DNA of 64,000 nucleotides from Streptomyces sp. NBC_00490 (GTDB lineage: Bacteria; Actinomycetota; Actinomycetes; Streptomycetales; Streptomycetaceae). The translations under genes and the position numbers were made by a program. Positions 51,419 through 63,208 of the stretch are shown here, piece after piece (the first letter of the stretch is position 1; each line of letters begins with the position of its first letter). The notes beneath the pieces were generated by a model. It was not told where the DNA came from, made no database searches, and worked only from the letters and a program-made list of their open reading frames with translations. Location of the stretch: the NCBI RefSeq assembly GCF_036013645.1, contig NZ_CP107869.1, positions 248,001 to 312,000 of the forward strand, read 5' to 3'.

Positions 51419-53551
51419 TCACTCCGGGCGGGTGGAGAGACGGAGCAGGACCGCCGAAGGGGCCGACGGGAGGGAGACGTCGAGCGTCGCGGCCTCCGGG
51501 TCCCACGTGGCTTGCGCCTTGGTGGTGGAGGGGTACAGCACGTCGACGCCGACCCGGGCGCCGTGAAGGGTCGGGAACGGGAGAACGGCCGACTCGTCGG
51601 AGTCGTCACTGGGACGGCGCCACACGGTGACGTATGTGGTGTCGGGTGTGTGCAGAGCCAGGGCGACCCATGGGTCGTACCAGCCGGGGAGGCCCAGCGG
51701 CCACGCGGGGACAGCGGTGGCCAGGTCACCGCGGATCGTCTTGTGGACAGCGACGGCCTCGTGCACCAACGCGAGGGCTTCGGGGGCGAGTTCGGGGAGG
51801 AGGCCGGAGAGGTGGATGCGGCCGAGGAGGGCGCTGGCCATGGTGAAGGCGACCTCGTCGAGGGTGTCGTCGGGCAGCGGGTACGCCCACACCGCCCCTT
51901 GTTCCGGCGTGACCGCGGTGGGTGCGGCCGCCGCGATCGGGGCGTACAACTCCAGGTTCTGCTGGTCGCTGGTGGAGTGCAGTTGGACGCGCGAGAGAAG
52001 GGCGTAATCGGCGCGCTTGCCGCCGGAGGCGCAGCTCTCCAGGACGAGGCCCGGGTGGCGGTCCAACACGCCGTCCAGCCAGTCGAGGAAGGCACGGTTG
52101 TGGCCGAGCAGGCCGTCCGCCGGGGCCTCACCGGGGTGACTGCTGGTGCCGGAACCCGCGTCCACGTTGTAGTCGAGTTTCAAGTAGCCGATGCCCAGGC
52201 CGTCGACGAGCCGGTCCACCACCGAGTCCAGGTGGGCGCGGGCGGCGGGGTGGCGCAGGTCGAGGTGGTAGCGGCCGTTCGCGTTGACGCGGGCGCCGTG
52301 GCGGCGGAAGAACGCTTCGTCGGGCAGGGCGGTGGCGACCGGGCTTTCCACCCCCACCACTTCCGGTTCCAGCCACAGTCCCGGCACCATGCCGCGCTCC
52401 CGTATCCGATCCATGACCTCCCCCAGGCCGCCCTCGCCGGGAAAGCGGGTGAGGGCGGGCTCCCACGCGCCGACGGTGGTCCACCAGCCGCCGTCCCCGT
52501 CGTCGTACCAGCCCGCGTCGATGACGAAATACTCGGCGCCCGCCTCGGCGGCGGCGTCGATGTGCGGCAGCAGGCGGGCCGTGGTCGGGTCGCCCATCAG
52601 GCAGTTCATGTAGTCGTTGAAGATGACGGGAAGGTGCTGGTGGTCGGGGTGCGGGCGGCGGATCGCCCGCCGGTATCGGGTGAGGACGGCGAACGCCTCG
52701 TCGGTGCCGCCGGTCTCGGTGAGGGCGAGGGCCACGGGGACGGTCGTGAAGCTCGCCCCCGGCTCAAGACGGTGCGACCAGCCGTGCCGAACGTTGGTGG
52801 GGCCGGACAGGGACAGGAATCCCGTGTCCATGTTCTCCCCGCAATCCCACTGCCAGCCGCCGCCGTTGGTCTCCAGCTGCCACAGCCAGGTCCGCCCCGT
52901 CTCGCGGTCGCTCAGCGCGCCCATCGGCAGGTGACCGCCGGTGGAACAGGAACCCTTCCCGGCGATGGTGAAGGTCCCCATGCGGTAGGGCTGGTGGACG
53001 CGGCCGTTGATGTGCGGGACGGCCTGGCGCAACGGGCGCCGCTGCCAGCGGTGCTCGTCCATCCAGTCGCTCTCCGCCCACAGCAGGTCCGCGGTCACCA
53101 ACTGCGCCGGGTCCGTGGTCAGCACGCCGAGGACGAGGGAGGTGACCGACTCCAGGTCGAGCGGGTTGCTGCCCCCGTTGCGCAGCTCCACGTATGCACG
53201 CAGGACCGGGATGCCGTCGGGCGAGCGGTAGACCACGTCAGCGGCGAGGTCCGTCCCGGGGTCGTGCAGGCGGACGGTCAACTGGTGCCAGTCCCCGTCG
53301 CGCCGGGCGTCGTGGCTGAGGTAGCGCAGCCGTTCGCCAACACTGTCGACCATGCGCCGGCCCGACGAGTCCGGGCCCTGGGCGCCCACGACGGACCCGA
53401 CCAGCGGCAGCGACTCCCTCGAACCGGCCGGCCTCGGCACCATGTCGGGGGCGCCGAGGTGACGCAGTCGCGGACGGCCGTCCTGGTCGGCGTCGATGAT
53501 CAGGCGCAGGGCGTCGTGGCCCCAGTCGAGGAGAACGCGGGTGTCGGTCAA
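51419..53551 (-). CDS. Alpha-galactosidase, GH36
   Basis: A 710-residue GH36 enzyme. The nucleophile is Asp460 in YLKLDYN and the acid/base Asp529 in STSDQQN; GLWLEPEVV and ESCASGGKR are further family signatures. It hydrolyses alpha-1,6-linked galactose in raffinose or galactomannan oligosaccharides. No signal peptide, so it acts on imported sugars. A TTG start at 53551 is used, with AAGGA 9-10 nt upstream. It is next to a LacI remnant, which suggests past sugar-responsive control. Confidence 0.93.
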   Translation of the reverse strand: MTDTRVLLDWGHDALRLIIDADQDGRPRLRHLGAPDMVPRPAGSRESLPLVGSVVGAQGPDSSGRRMVDSVGERLRYLSHDARRDGDWHQLTVRLHDPGTDLAADVVYRSPDGIPVLRAYVELRNGGSNPLDLESVTSLVLGVLTTDPAQLVTADLLWAESDWMDEHRWQRRPLRQAVPHINGRVHQPYRMGTFTIAGKGSCSTGGHLPMGALSDRETGRTWLWQLETNGGGWQWDCGENMDTGFLSLSGPTNVRHGWSHRLEPGASFTTVPVALALTETGGTDEAFAVLTRYRRAIRRPHPDHQHLPVIFNDYMNCLMGDPTTARLLPHIDAAAEAGAEYFVIDAGWYDDGDGGWWTTVGAWEPALTRFPGEGGLGEVMDRIRERGMVPGLWLEPEVVGVESPVATALPDEAFFRRHGARVNANGRYHLDLRHPAARAHLDSVVDRLVDGLGIGYLKLDYNVDAGSGTSSHPGEAPADGLLGHNRAFLDWLDGVLDRHPGLVLESCASGGKRADYALLSRVQLHSTSDQQNLELYAPIAAAAPTAVTPEQGAVWAYPLPDDTLDEVAFTMASALLGRIHLSGLLPELAPEALALVHEAVAVHKTIRGDLATAVPAWPLGLPGWYDPWVALALHTPDTTYVTVWRRPSDDSDESAVLPFPTLHGARVGVDVLYPSTTKAQATWDPEAATLDVSLPSAPSAVLLRLSTRPE

Positions 53552-53639
53552 TGCGAGTGTTCCTTCGCTTCTTCGGTTTCGGCGGCCGGTGTGCGCGGCG
53601 AACGCCCGGCCCGCGCGTGCGCCGGTACGGCGGCAGGCC

Positions 53640-54008
53640 GCACGGGGGTTGGCGCGAATCGTCGGGCAGACCGATGAGCGCGGCCTGCGTGCCCTGCTCC
53701 CGCAGTACCTGGATGCGCGGGTCGTCGAGCTCGACGACCATGACGATCACGCCGTCCGCGAGACCGCTCGCCGCGACGCGCCGCACGCCCTCAGTACGTT
53801 CGTCGCTCGTGATCAGCAGGACGTCGTAGGCGTGACGGCGGTCGACCAGCGCCTTAGCGCCGGCGTCGGGGTGGTAGCCGAGCTCGGCCACGGAGCGCTG
53901 CACACGGCGCCGGGTCGCGTCGGACACTGAGGTCCTGCCGTTGAGCACGCGTCTTACGGTGCTGGTCGAGACGCCCGCGCGCCGAGCCACATCGGCGATG
54001 GTCACCAT
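53640..54008 (-). pseudogene. Truncated LacI-family regulator
   Basis: ATG at 54008 begins a full LacI HTH (TIADVARRAGVSTSTVRRVL, then RRRVQRSVAELGYHPDAGAK). After an internal deletion of ~30 residues come DVLLITSDERTEGVRRVAA and DGVIVMVVELDDPRIQVL, and the frame then decays. About 120 of an expected ~340 residues remain, with the sugar-binding domain lost. The DNA-binding head may still be made, but effector response is gone. Confidence 0.8.
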
Positions 54009-54073
54009 GGTGGTGTCTCGGCTTCCTTCCTGTCGGCCGGGGCTGCCCTTCCCCCGAGGGAGGGCGCGAGAGT

Positions 54074-56051
<1,978 letters not shown>

Positions 56052-56101
56052 TCCACGGTGATCGCGAGGGGGTGCGGTCCGCCGACGCGTAGACGAGCCG
56101 T

Positions 56102-56457
56102 CTACGGCGTGGGCGCCTCCACCTGGTGACCGACATTCACCGCCGTGAGGAACCCCAGCCGCGCATCGCTGGGGTTCCTCTCGATCGTGGGGTCGCGATG
56201 GTTGGAGCGGCGGGAGCTCTGCAGGGCCAGCTCGTTCGGGCGTCCTTGCCAGGTGACGTGCTGGATGGCCTGACCGTGCGGCTGGCCGTCGGTGCGACTG
56301 AGCGTGCCCGTATAGAGGCTCGGTGATCTGGGCTTCGTCGCCGTTGCGAGTGGGCTGGTAGTACGTCTCGCGGTCCATGCCGTCGGGGAAGTAGTCGTCA
56401 CCGGAGAATCCGTCGGCCGTGTCCGGGTCGTACGGGTAGTCCTTGCCGTAGCCGTGG
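56102..56457 (-). pseudogene. RarA/MgsA-type AAA ATPase C-terminal remnant
   Basis: Minus-strand text NHGYGKDYPYDPDTADGFSG and DDYFPDGMDRETYYQPTRNG matches the end of RarA-family proteins (YxYxHD...YFPxxxxxxxYYxPTxxGxE). A frameshift near 56320 leads into another protein-like frame (QAIQHVTWQGRPNELALQSS) ending in VNVGHQVEAPTP, which I do not recognise. Confidence 0.5.
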
Positions 56458-56491
56458 TTCTCGGCGCCTGCTGGGCGGTGCGCAGTGGGAC

Positions 56492-56566
56492 GCCCGGACT
56501 GTGGCCGCCCGCCTCGGCCTCACCGATCCCGCGAACTTCGGCCGCTTCTACCGCGACCGCAGGGTG
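56492..56566 (+). pseudogene. Short AraC-type HTH fragment
   Basis: About 25 codons read WDARTVAARLGLTDPANFGR then FYRDRR, similar to the second HTH of AraC-family regulators (VAxxLGFxxPxxFxRxFRR). Too short for function. Confidence 0.35.
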
Positions 56567-56884
56567 TGTAGGTGGTGGTGATGGAGTGGGTATCGCGGAA
56601 CTTCTCGCTGAGCTCGCCCAGGATGACGAGTTCGATCATCTCGGTGGAGGCGGCGAAGTCGGCCTGGCCCTCGGCGGTCAGCGCCATGTGCTTCCAGACG
56701 GCTTCCTCGTTCTCGTAGAGCTCGCGCTGGAAGTAGCTGCCGTCACTGCCCCGGGAGATCTCGTAGGCCAGGATGTAGAGCTCCTACTCCTGGGTTATCG
56801 GCAGGACCTTGTCCAGATAGGCCTGGTACTGCTCCTCCATTCCGGACTTGACGCGGTAGTGGAACACGTTTTCGATCTGGTTCC
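56567..56884 (-). pseudogene. Antibiotic-biosynthesis-monooxygenase-like protein with internal stop
   Basis: The minus strand encodes NQIENVFHYRVKSGMEEQYQ, AYLDKVLPITQE, a TAG at 56784-56786, then ELYILAYEISRGSDGSYFQR and HMALTAEGQADFAAS. This is a dimeric alpha-beta barrel (ABM) fold. A start codon is missing and there is an in-frame stop, so it is inactive. It lies just behind the aldo/keto reductase gene. Confidence 0.65.
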
Positions 56885-56887
56885 TTG

Positions 56888-57874
<987 letters not shown>

Positions 57875-57895
57875 GCGAACCTCCTGAAGCAAAAC

Positions 57896-57954
57896 CAAAC
57901 AGTTCGGTTTGAAGCCTACGCCGGGCATTCTCCGGCGTCAAACCGAACGGTTTG
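57896..57954. promoter_or_regulatory. Two TetR operators in front of the aldo/keto reductase
   Basis: CAAACAGTTCGGTTTG (57896-57911) and CAAACCGAACGGTTTG (57939-57954), 43 bp apart. The third copy, CAAACCGTTCGGTTTG, lies at 58890-58905. Confidence 0.78.
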
Positions 57955-58250
57955 GTCGGATGGTTCGCAAGCATGAGCTTCCCAACCCGCGCAGACTTCG
58001 ATCCGTGACCGCATCGTGAGTGCCGCCAAGCCCGAGTTCACCCTGCGCGGGATCGCCGGTGCGTGGGACCGGATCGCCATGGCTGCTGATCGTCGAAGAA
58101 GCGTGGAAAAGCCGGGGACCGCATGCTGCCGCTCTTCGTCTTCGCGGGAGCAGCTGCGCATTCACCCTCGGTGAGAGGGCCTGGCTCGCGGGTCTGCTGC
58201 AGCAGTGCGGAAGGGCGATGCAGATTTTTCGGAGTTCGGCGGTCTGAGGC
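57955..58250 (+). other. Intergenic region without recognisable gene
   Basis: About 300 bp between the reductase control region and the end of tetR. No coding frame with a family match or ribosome-binding site is seen. Confidence 0.4.
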
Positions 58251-58871
58251 TCAGCGTGGACGGGGGAACAGGCGCTCGACGGCGGCGACCACGGCCGCGC
58301 GGCGTGCGCCGACGGAGGCGTCCGCGGCCAGCTTGGCCGCGGCGGCGCCGATCTCCGGCTGACCTGCCCAGGTGGTGGCGATCTGGTTGATCAGGGCGAG
58401 CACATCCACCGGATCCCAGGCGGGATCGATCAGGCCGGCGCGCTGCGCGTCGCGGAGCTGTTCGACCTTGCCGGTGATGGTGGCCAGCAGGGGGTCGGCC
58501 GTGTCGCTGTCGGCTTCGCCGTCGGCGAGTTCGAGGCGGCCCCACGTGATGAGCCGATAGTGGTCCGGGTGGGCCGTGAAGTGGTCGAAGAGGATGCCGG
58601 CATAGCCCGGCAGGTCCGCCGGGTCCATGCGGGTGGCCTCGATGAGCGCGGCCGTCTCGTGCCCGGTGATGTGGTGGTAGAGGGCCTCTTTGCTGCTGAA
58701 GTAGGCGTAGACCCGTTCCTTGCTGGTCCGCGCCTGCTTGGCGAGGCGGTCCACTCGGGCGCCGGCGATGCCGTAGCGGGCAAACTCATCCTTCGCTGCG
58801 GCGAGGATCCGCTGCCGCGTGTCGACGGTCGAGGAGTTCGAGGTCTTACGGGAGACGGCGGAGCGAGGCAT
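58251..58871 (-). CDS. TetR-family transcriptional regulator
   Basis: A 206-residue TetR protein with the HTH at ~20-65 (RQRILAAAKDEFARYGIAGA, then ARTSKERVYAYFSSKEALY) and a C-terminal ligand domain. ATG at 58871 starts MPRSAVSRK. The palindrome CAAACCGTTCGGTTTG lies 18 bp upstream, so it should repress itself and, through the matching sites at 57896-57954, the aldo/keto reductase. Confidence 0.92.
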   Translation of the reverse strand: MPRSAVSRKTSNSSTVDTRQRILAAAKDEFARYGIAGARVDRLAKQARTSKERVYAYFSSKEALYHHITGHETAALIEATRMDPADLPGYAGILFDHFTAHPDHYRLITWGRLELADGEADSDTADPLLATITGKVEQLRDAQRAGLIDPAWDPVDVLALINQIATTWAGQPEIGAAAAKLAADASVGARRAAVVAAVERLFPRPR

Positions 58872-58889
58872 ACAGACACGATAGACGAC

Positions 58890-58905
58890 CAAACCGTTCG
58901 GTTTG
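58890..58905 (-). promoter_or_regulatory. TetR operator in front of its own gene
   Basis: Perfect 16-bp palindrome CAAACCGTTCGGTTTG, same as the sites at the aldo/keto reductase promoter. Confidence 0.78.
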
Positions 58906-59006
58906 CCAGCCCCGCAAGACCTTCCCTCCGGAGGCGGGCGATCCGGAAACGCGGAACGGCCACGAACCCGGCGCGGCCATGCCGGTGCGGGATGGTCGGT
59001 GTTTCT

Positions 59007-59130
59007 TCAGTCGTCGAGGAGCACCACGTGCTTGCCGGGCGTCGTACCGGACTCGACGTCAGCCTGGACGGGGCTGAGATCCCGGTAACCGGCCTGGGCG
59101 GTTTTGAAGCGGAACGCCGTCGCCTGGATC
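59007..59130 (-). pseudogene. MDR-type alcohol dehydrogenase C-terminal fragment
   Basis: The frame ending at 59007 encodes RDLSPVQADVESGTTPGKHV then VLLDD, the end of zinc-type quinone oxidoreductases (VxxGxxxGKVVL). No upstream domain remains. Confidence 0.4.
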
Positions 59131-59274
59131 TGCCTGTGCTGTCCCCTCTGAGTGAGAGCAGACAGCGAGCTGGCTTCGCCTCGCCCTCGTCGGCGGCCAC
59201 CAGCAGATGCGGAGGGCCCGGCGAAGGCAATGTGCAGCAGGCGCGCAGGTCGTCTCCTGAGACGACGCTGAAGG

Positions 59275-59304
59275 GGGCGGCAGCACGCTCCTGTGCTGCC
59301 GCCC
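59275..59304. terminator. Hairpin after the hypothetical gene at 59316
   Basis: 12-bp perfect stem (59275-59286 with 59293-59304), 6-base loop. Confidence 0.65.
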
Positions 59305-59315
59305 ACCTTTCAAGG

Positions 59316-59762
59316 TCACACCGGCCAGAACTGGACCAGGAACCGTTCCACCCCGGCGGGCACCTCCTGCTGGGCGAGCTCGCGTACTCGCTCCTGCCCG
59401 CTCACGTAAGCGCGCACCCGCCACAGTGTGTCCGCCGTCCCCAGTTCCACGACCGGCTCGCTCGGACCGCCGTACGACCACAGCGCCATCTCCCCGGAGC
59501 GGCAATACCACTGGGTATCCGCGCTCGACTCCCAGATCTCCCGCTCGTCCGCCGGCGGCTCCTGGTCCCACACCTCCGCGGTGAAGGACGCATGATGCGT
59601 GTGACCGCCGCTCCTGAAGCACAGACGCCGCTCACGCACTTCGAGGAGTTCAGCCTCAGCGGGCTCAGGACTCTCTGCGGGCTCCTCTTCATCGGCGTCC
59701 TCGGCCCACAGGGCGTAGAACTCGACATACGGCTCAAGTTCTTGACGCCTCACCACCGGCAT
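59316..59762 (-). CDS. Hypothetical acidic protein
   Basis: A 148-residue, strongly acidic soluble protein without signal peptide or membrane span. Residues 16-45 are Glu/Asp-rich; the second half is Trp-rich (EIWESSADTQWYCRSGEMAL). ATG at 59762 begins MPVVRRQELEPY. No family recognised. It ends just before a clear terminator, which supports it being expressed. Confidence 0.68.
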   Translation of the reverse strand: MPVVRRQELEPYVEFYALWAEDADEEEPAESPEPAEAELLEVRERRLCFRSGGHTHHASFTAEVWDQEPPADEREIWESSADTQWYCRSGEMALWSYGGPSEPVVELGTADTLWRVRAYVSGQERVRELAQQEVPAGVERFLVQFWPV

Positions 59763-60036
59763 GCCCGCCCCCTTCGGCCAACGGTCAGTCAACGCTGCTG
59801 ACCCTATTGAGATCCACACGCGCACGTCCCCCGACGGTGCTGTGAACAGCGGGATGTTCGGCCCGGCGCTTGCAGACGGCGGGCGCGCTCGAGCCGGCCC
59901 ACGCCCTGGCCGAGTAGGTCGTGGATCTGGTGCCAGCGTTCAGGGTGGTCTGTGCGCAGGGCCGTCGTCGAGGGGCGCGTCCAGGACGGTGGCCCAGCAG
60001 GTGCGTGCGCCTTGACCTCGCTCAGCGCGGCTTCGC

Positions 60037-60410
60037 ATAGGTTGATCTACTGCGGCAGCGGCTGGGCGGACCGCACGCACGACCACGTCAGCTGCGACGA
60101 GGACTTCGACACCGACCGCCGCCCGGCCCGCTGCCTGCCGCTGGGGGCCTCGGTCGCCGTCGCCCACCTTGCCGCGCGTCTTCGCGAGGCGGCCACACTC
60201 AGGACGCGGCCGACGCTCTCACCGAGCCGACCGCCCCGCACGACAAAATCCTCGCCGCGATCGGGCACGTCCTGTACGCCACAGCCGACCGAACTCGGCG
60301 CCGCGGCCGACCCGTACACCGCCGCGCGGCTGCGCCACCTCTCCCATGAGTATCTGCGCGTCCTGCGCACCGACCTCAGCCACACGCGCACACAGGCGCC
60401 GGGGCGCTGA
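60037..60410 (+). pseudogene. Decayed hypothetical gene with two frameshifts
   Basis: Protein-like text in frame 1 (DRRPARCLPLGASVAVAHLA) switches to frame 2 (DAADALTEPTAPHDKILAAI) and back (AARLRHLSHEYLRVLRTDLS) with a stop at 60410. Two opposite single-base changes would restore one protein. No family recognised. Confidence 0.35.
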
Positions 60411-60499
60411 GGCCGGTGGTGAGCAGGCGGAGCACCTCCGGTTTCCGCGGGTGCGGCGGAAAGGACGACTTCTACGGCCGCGAACCCCTGTCCTGCCCC

Positions 60500-60540
60500 T
60501 TAGGGGTGGCCGTGCCGGGTCCGCGGTCAGGATTAGGGGT
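60500..60540 (+). promoter_or_regulatory. Tandem TTAGGGGT motif upstream of the thioesterase
   Basis: TTAGGGGT at 60500-60507 and 60533-60540, spaced 33 bp (three helical turns). The second is 82 bp from the ATG at 60622. The same motif lies in the same orientation upstream of ccr. Confidence 0.5.
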
Positions 60541-60621
60541 TCGGGCGGGGCCCGGAGCGGCCTAGGCTGGCGCCGTCATGTGGACGGGCCCCGCGGGGCC
60601 GCCCGGTGAGGAGTCACGTGG

Positions 60622-61434
60622 ATGAGCACGGACAGGAGCACGGGAACGGGCGCGGCGGACGCCGGAGACACCCTCTGGGTCCGGCGGTTCCACCCGGCGC
60701 AGGATGCGGGCGTGCGGGTGGTGTTCCTGCCGCACGCGGGCGGTTCGGCGTCGTTCTTCTTCCCGTTCTCGGCGGCACTGGCCGCCACGGGCCGCGTCGA
60801 GGCGCTGAGCGTGCAGTACCCGGGGCGCCAGGACCGGCGTGACGAGGCGCCGTTGGGGTCCCTGCCCGAGCTGGCGGACGGCGTCCACCGGGCGCTGCGC
60901 GGTTGGGCGGACCGGCCGCTGGTGCTGATGGGGCACAGCATGGGCGCGGTCATCGCCTACGAGGTGGCCCGGATGTTCGAAAGCGAGGGGAACGGCGTGC
61001 CGCTCGGCGTGATCTCGTCCGGCCGCAGGGCCCCGTCGGTACGCCGGGTGGAGAACGCGCACCTGCTCGGTGACAAAGAGTTTCTGGCCGAGGTCCGCTC
61101 ACTGAGCGGCACCGCCTCGGCGCTCCTGGACGACGAGGAGATCGTGCGGATGGTCCTGCCGGGGCTGCGGGCCGACTACAAGGCGGTGGAGACGCACGAG
61201 CCGGCGCCTGAGCCGCTGTTGCGCTGCCCCGTCGGGGTGATCACGGGCGACGCGGACCCGCGGGTGACGCCGGAGGAGGCGCAGGCGTGGCGGCGGCACA
61301 CCACGGGCGGCTTCCACTTCCGGGTCTTCGCGGGCGGGCACTTCTTCCTCAACGACCACCAGGCGTCGGTGACGGACACGATCAGCGAATACGTGGCGGC
61401 GTTCGCGAAGGAGGCTGCGGCCAGCGCGGGCTGA
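60622..61434 (+). CDS. Type II thioesterase of a PKS/NRPS cluster
   Basis: A 270-residue alpha/beta hydrolase of the GrsT/TEII family. Residues 34-45 are the oxyanion segment FLPHAGGSASFF, Ser106 is the nucleophile in GHSMGA and the His is in FAGGHFFLNDH. These stand-alone enzymes remove stalled acyl groups from carrier proteins of polyketide synthases or NRPSs. GAGGAG precedes the ATG by 9 nt. It suggests that a biosynthetic cluster starts here; next gene is ccr. Confidence 0.93.
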   Translation: MSTDRSTGTGAADAGDTLWVRRFHPAQDAGVRVVFLPHAGGSASFFFPFSAALAATGRVEALSVQYPGRQDRRDEAPLGSLPELADGVHRALRGWADRPLVLMGHSMGAVIAYEVARMFESEGNGVPLGVISSGRRAPSVRRVENAHLLGDKEFLAEVRSLSGTASALLDDEEIVRMVLPGLRADYKAVETHEPAPEPLLRCPVGVITGDADPRVTPEEAQAWRRHTTGGFHFRVFAGGHFFLNDHQASVTDTISEYVAAFAKEAAASAG

Positions 61435-61459
61435 CGCCCCGGCGGGGCGGGACACGGAC

Positions 61460-61496
61460 GGCGCGGCACCACCGTGAGGAGCGGTGGTGCCGCGCC
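61460..61496. terminator. Hairpin between convergent thioesterase and ccr
   Basis: 14-bp perfect stem (61460-61473 with 61483-61496) and a 9-base loop. Confidence 0.75.
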
Positions 61497-61600
61497 CTCG
61501 TACGCGGGCGGTTGTCCGGGAGAGGACGGAGAGCGCCCCGCACCGGCTCGGAGAGCGGCACGGGGGCCGGCGTTTTGTCAGGCGGCGCGGTCGGCGGTTG

Positions 61601-62947
61601 TCAGGCGGTCGGAGTGCGGAAGCGGTTGATGGCGGGCAGGTGCCGTTCGCGCAGTTCGCCGTTCCGTGCGCCGAGACCGGGCTCCGGCGCCAGGCACAGC
61701 ACGCCGACCTTGCCGCAGTGGCGGTTGCGGTGCACGTCCTGGGTGGCGGTGCCCACGGCGGAGAGCGGGTACACCGTGGAGAGCGTGGGGTGGATCATGC
61801 CCTTGGCGATGAGGCGATTGGCCTCCCATGCCTCGCGGTAGTTGGCGAAGTGGCTGCCGACGATGCGTTTGAGGGACATCCACAAGTAGCGGTTGTCGTA
61901 CTCGTGCCGGTACCCGGAGGTGGAGGCGCACGTCACGACGGTGCCGCCGCGTCTGGTCACGTACACGCTGGCGGCGAACGTCTCCCGGCCGGGGTGCTCC
62001 ACGACGACGTCCGGGTCCTCACCGCCCGTCAGTGCCCTGATCCTGGCGCCGAATCGCTTCCACTCCCGGGGGTCCGGTGTGGACTCGTCCTTCCAGAATC
62101 GGTACCCCTCCTCCGCCCGGTCGATGACCAGCTCCGCGCCCATGGAACGCACCAGCTCGGCCTTACGGGGCCCGGAGACCACGCATACGGGAACGGCGCC
62201 GCCGTTGAGGGCGATCTGGGTGGCGTACGAGCCGAGCCCGCCCGCCGCGCCCCAGATGAGCACCGTGTCGCCCTGCTTCATGCGGGCGCCGTTGCGCGAG
62301 ACCATCTGCCGGTACGCGGTGGAGTTCACCAACCCGGACGCCGCGGCCTCCTCCCAAGTGAGGTGGCCGGGCATGGGCATGAGCTGGTTGACCTTCACCA
62401 GGGACAGCTCGGCCAGGCCGCCGAAGTTGGTCTCGAAGCCCCAGATGCGCTGCTCGGGGTCGAGCATGGTGTCGTCGTGCCCGTCCGGGGACTGGAGCTC
62501 GATGGACAGGCAGTGGGCCACCACCCGGTCCCCCGGCTTCCAGCCGCGCACGCCGGGGCCGGTCCGCAGCACCACGCCGGCGAGGTCCGAGCCGAGCACG
62601 TGGTACGGCTGGTCGTGCCGGGCGGCGTCGGGGTCGCCGGAGCGGGCGTACCGTTCGAGGAACGTGAAGGTCGGGAGCGGCTCGAAGATGGCGCTCCACA
62701 CAGTGTTGTAGTTGATCGCGCTGGCCATGACCGCAATCAGCGCCTCGCCGGGACCAGGCTGCGGGGTCGGCACGTCCTCCACGCGCAGGGACTTGGCCGG
62801 GTCCTTGTCGCGGGTGGCGAGCCCCTCGAACATCATGGCGTCGTCCTTGAGGATCACCGCCCCGCGGTACGACTCGGGCACCGGGAGGGCCTCGAAGTCC
62901 TCGGGCCGGGCATCGTCGGAGAGTACGGCGCTGACTATGGCTTCCAC
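61601..62947 (-). CDS. ccr: Crotonyl-CoA carboxylase/reductase
   Basis: A 448-residue medium-chain dehydrogenase of the Ccr family. Diagnostic segments include AINYNTVWSAIFEPLPTFTF, GSDLAGVVLRTGPGV, the nucleotide motif WGAAGGLGSYA, and EHPGRETFAASVYVTRRGG, typical only for Ccr-type enzymes. It converts crotonyl-CoA plus CO2 to ethylmalonyl-CoA, a PKS extender unit. Starts with GTG at 62947. In many polyketide clusters ccr is located with a thioesterase, as here. Confidence 0.95.
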   Translation of the reverse strand: MEAIVSAVLSDDARPEDFEALPVPESYRGAVILKDDAMMFEGLATRDKDPAKSLRVEDVPTPQPGPGEALIAVMASAINYNTVWSAIFEPLPTFTFLERYARSGDPDAARHDQPYHVLGSDLAGVVLRTGPGVRGWKPGDRVVAHCLSIELQSPDGHDDTMLDPEQRIWGFETNFGGLAELSLVKVNQLMPMPGHLTWEEAAASGLVNSTAYRQMVSRNGARMKQGDTVLIWGAAGGLGSYATQIALNGGAVPVCVVSGPRKAELVRSMGAELVIDRAEEGYRFWKDESTPDPREWKRFGARIRALTGGEDPDVVVEHPGRETFAASVYVTRRGGTVVTCASTSGYRHEYDNRYLWMSLKRIVGSHFANYREAWEANRLIAKGMIHPTLSTVYPLSAVGTATQDVHRNRHCGKVGVLCLAPEPGLGARNGELRERHLPAINRFRTPTA

Positions 62948-63021
62948 GAGGTCCCCGATTCTGGCGTGAGAAGTGACTGACCGCCGTCTGCGACTGTAGG
63001 GACCGCCGACGAGGGCCCAGA

Positions 63022-63103
63022 ACCCCTAAATCTGCCGGGCCACCCCGTACCCGGCGGGGCCCGCCGCGGGCCTGGCAGGGGTGCGCGGGCGGTGGTTAGG
63101 GGT
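63022..63103. promoter_or_regulatory. TTAGGGGT motifs upstream of ccr
   Basis: One site on the minus strand at 63022-63029, about 75-82 bp from the ccr start, in the same orientation as the thioesterase sites; another on the plus strand at 63096-63103. Confidence 0.45.
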
Positions 63104-63138
63104 GCGGTCGCGTACGGGCGGGAGTGCGGGCATGGGGC

Positions 63139-63182
63139 GGCCGCGGTACCGCCGGCGCGAGCCGGCGGTACCGCGGCCTTTT
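63139..63182 (+). terminator. Strong hairpin near the exporter 3' end
   Basis: 18-bp perfect stem (63139-63156 with 63161-63178), 4-base loop, TTTT after it on the plus strand. It separates ccr control sequences from the exporter gene and may act in both directions. Confidence 0.75.
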
Positions 63183-63208
63183 CACGGTCGCCTGGAACGG
63201 GGGATTTT

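Noticed and set aside
51217..52131. A 304-codon Thr/Pro/Ser-rich minus-strand frame
   Set aside because: Second frame on the same strand as the alpha-galactosidase gene; biased composition without domain.
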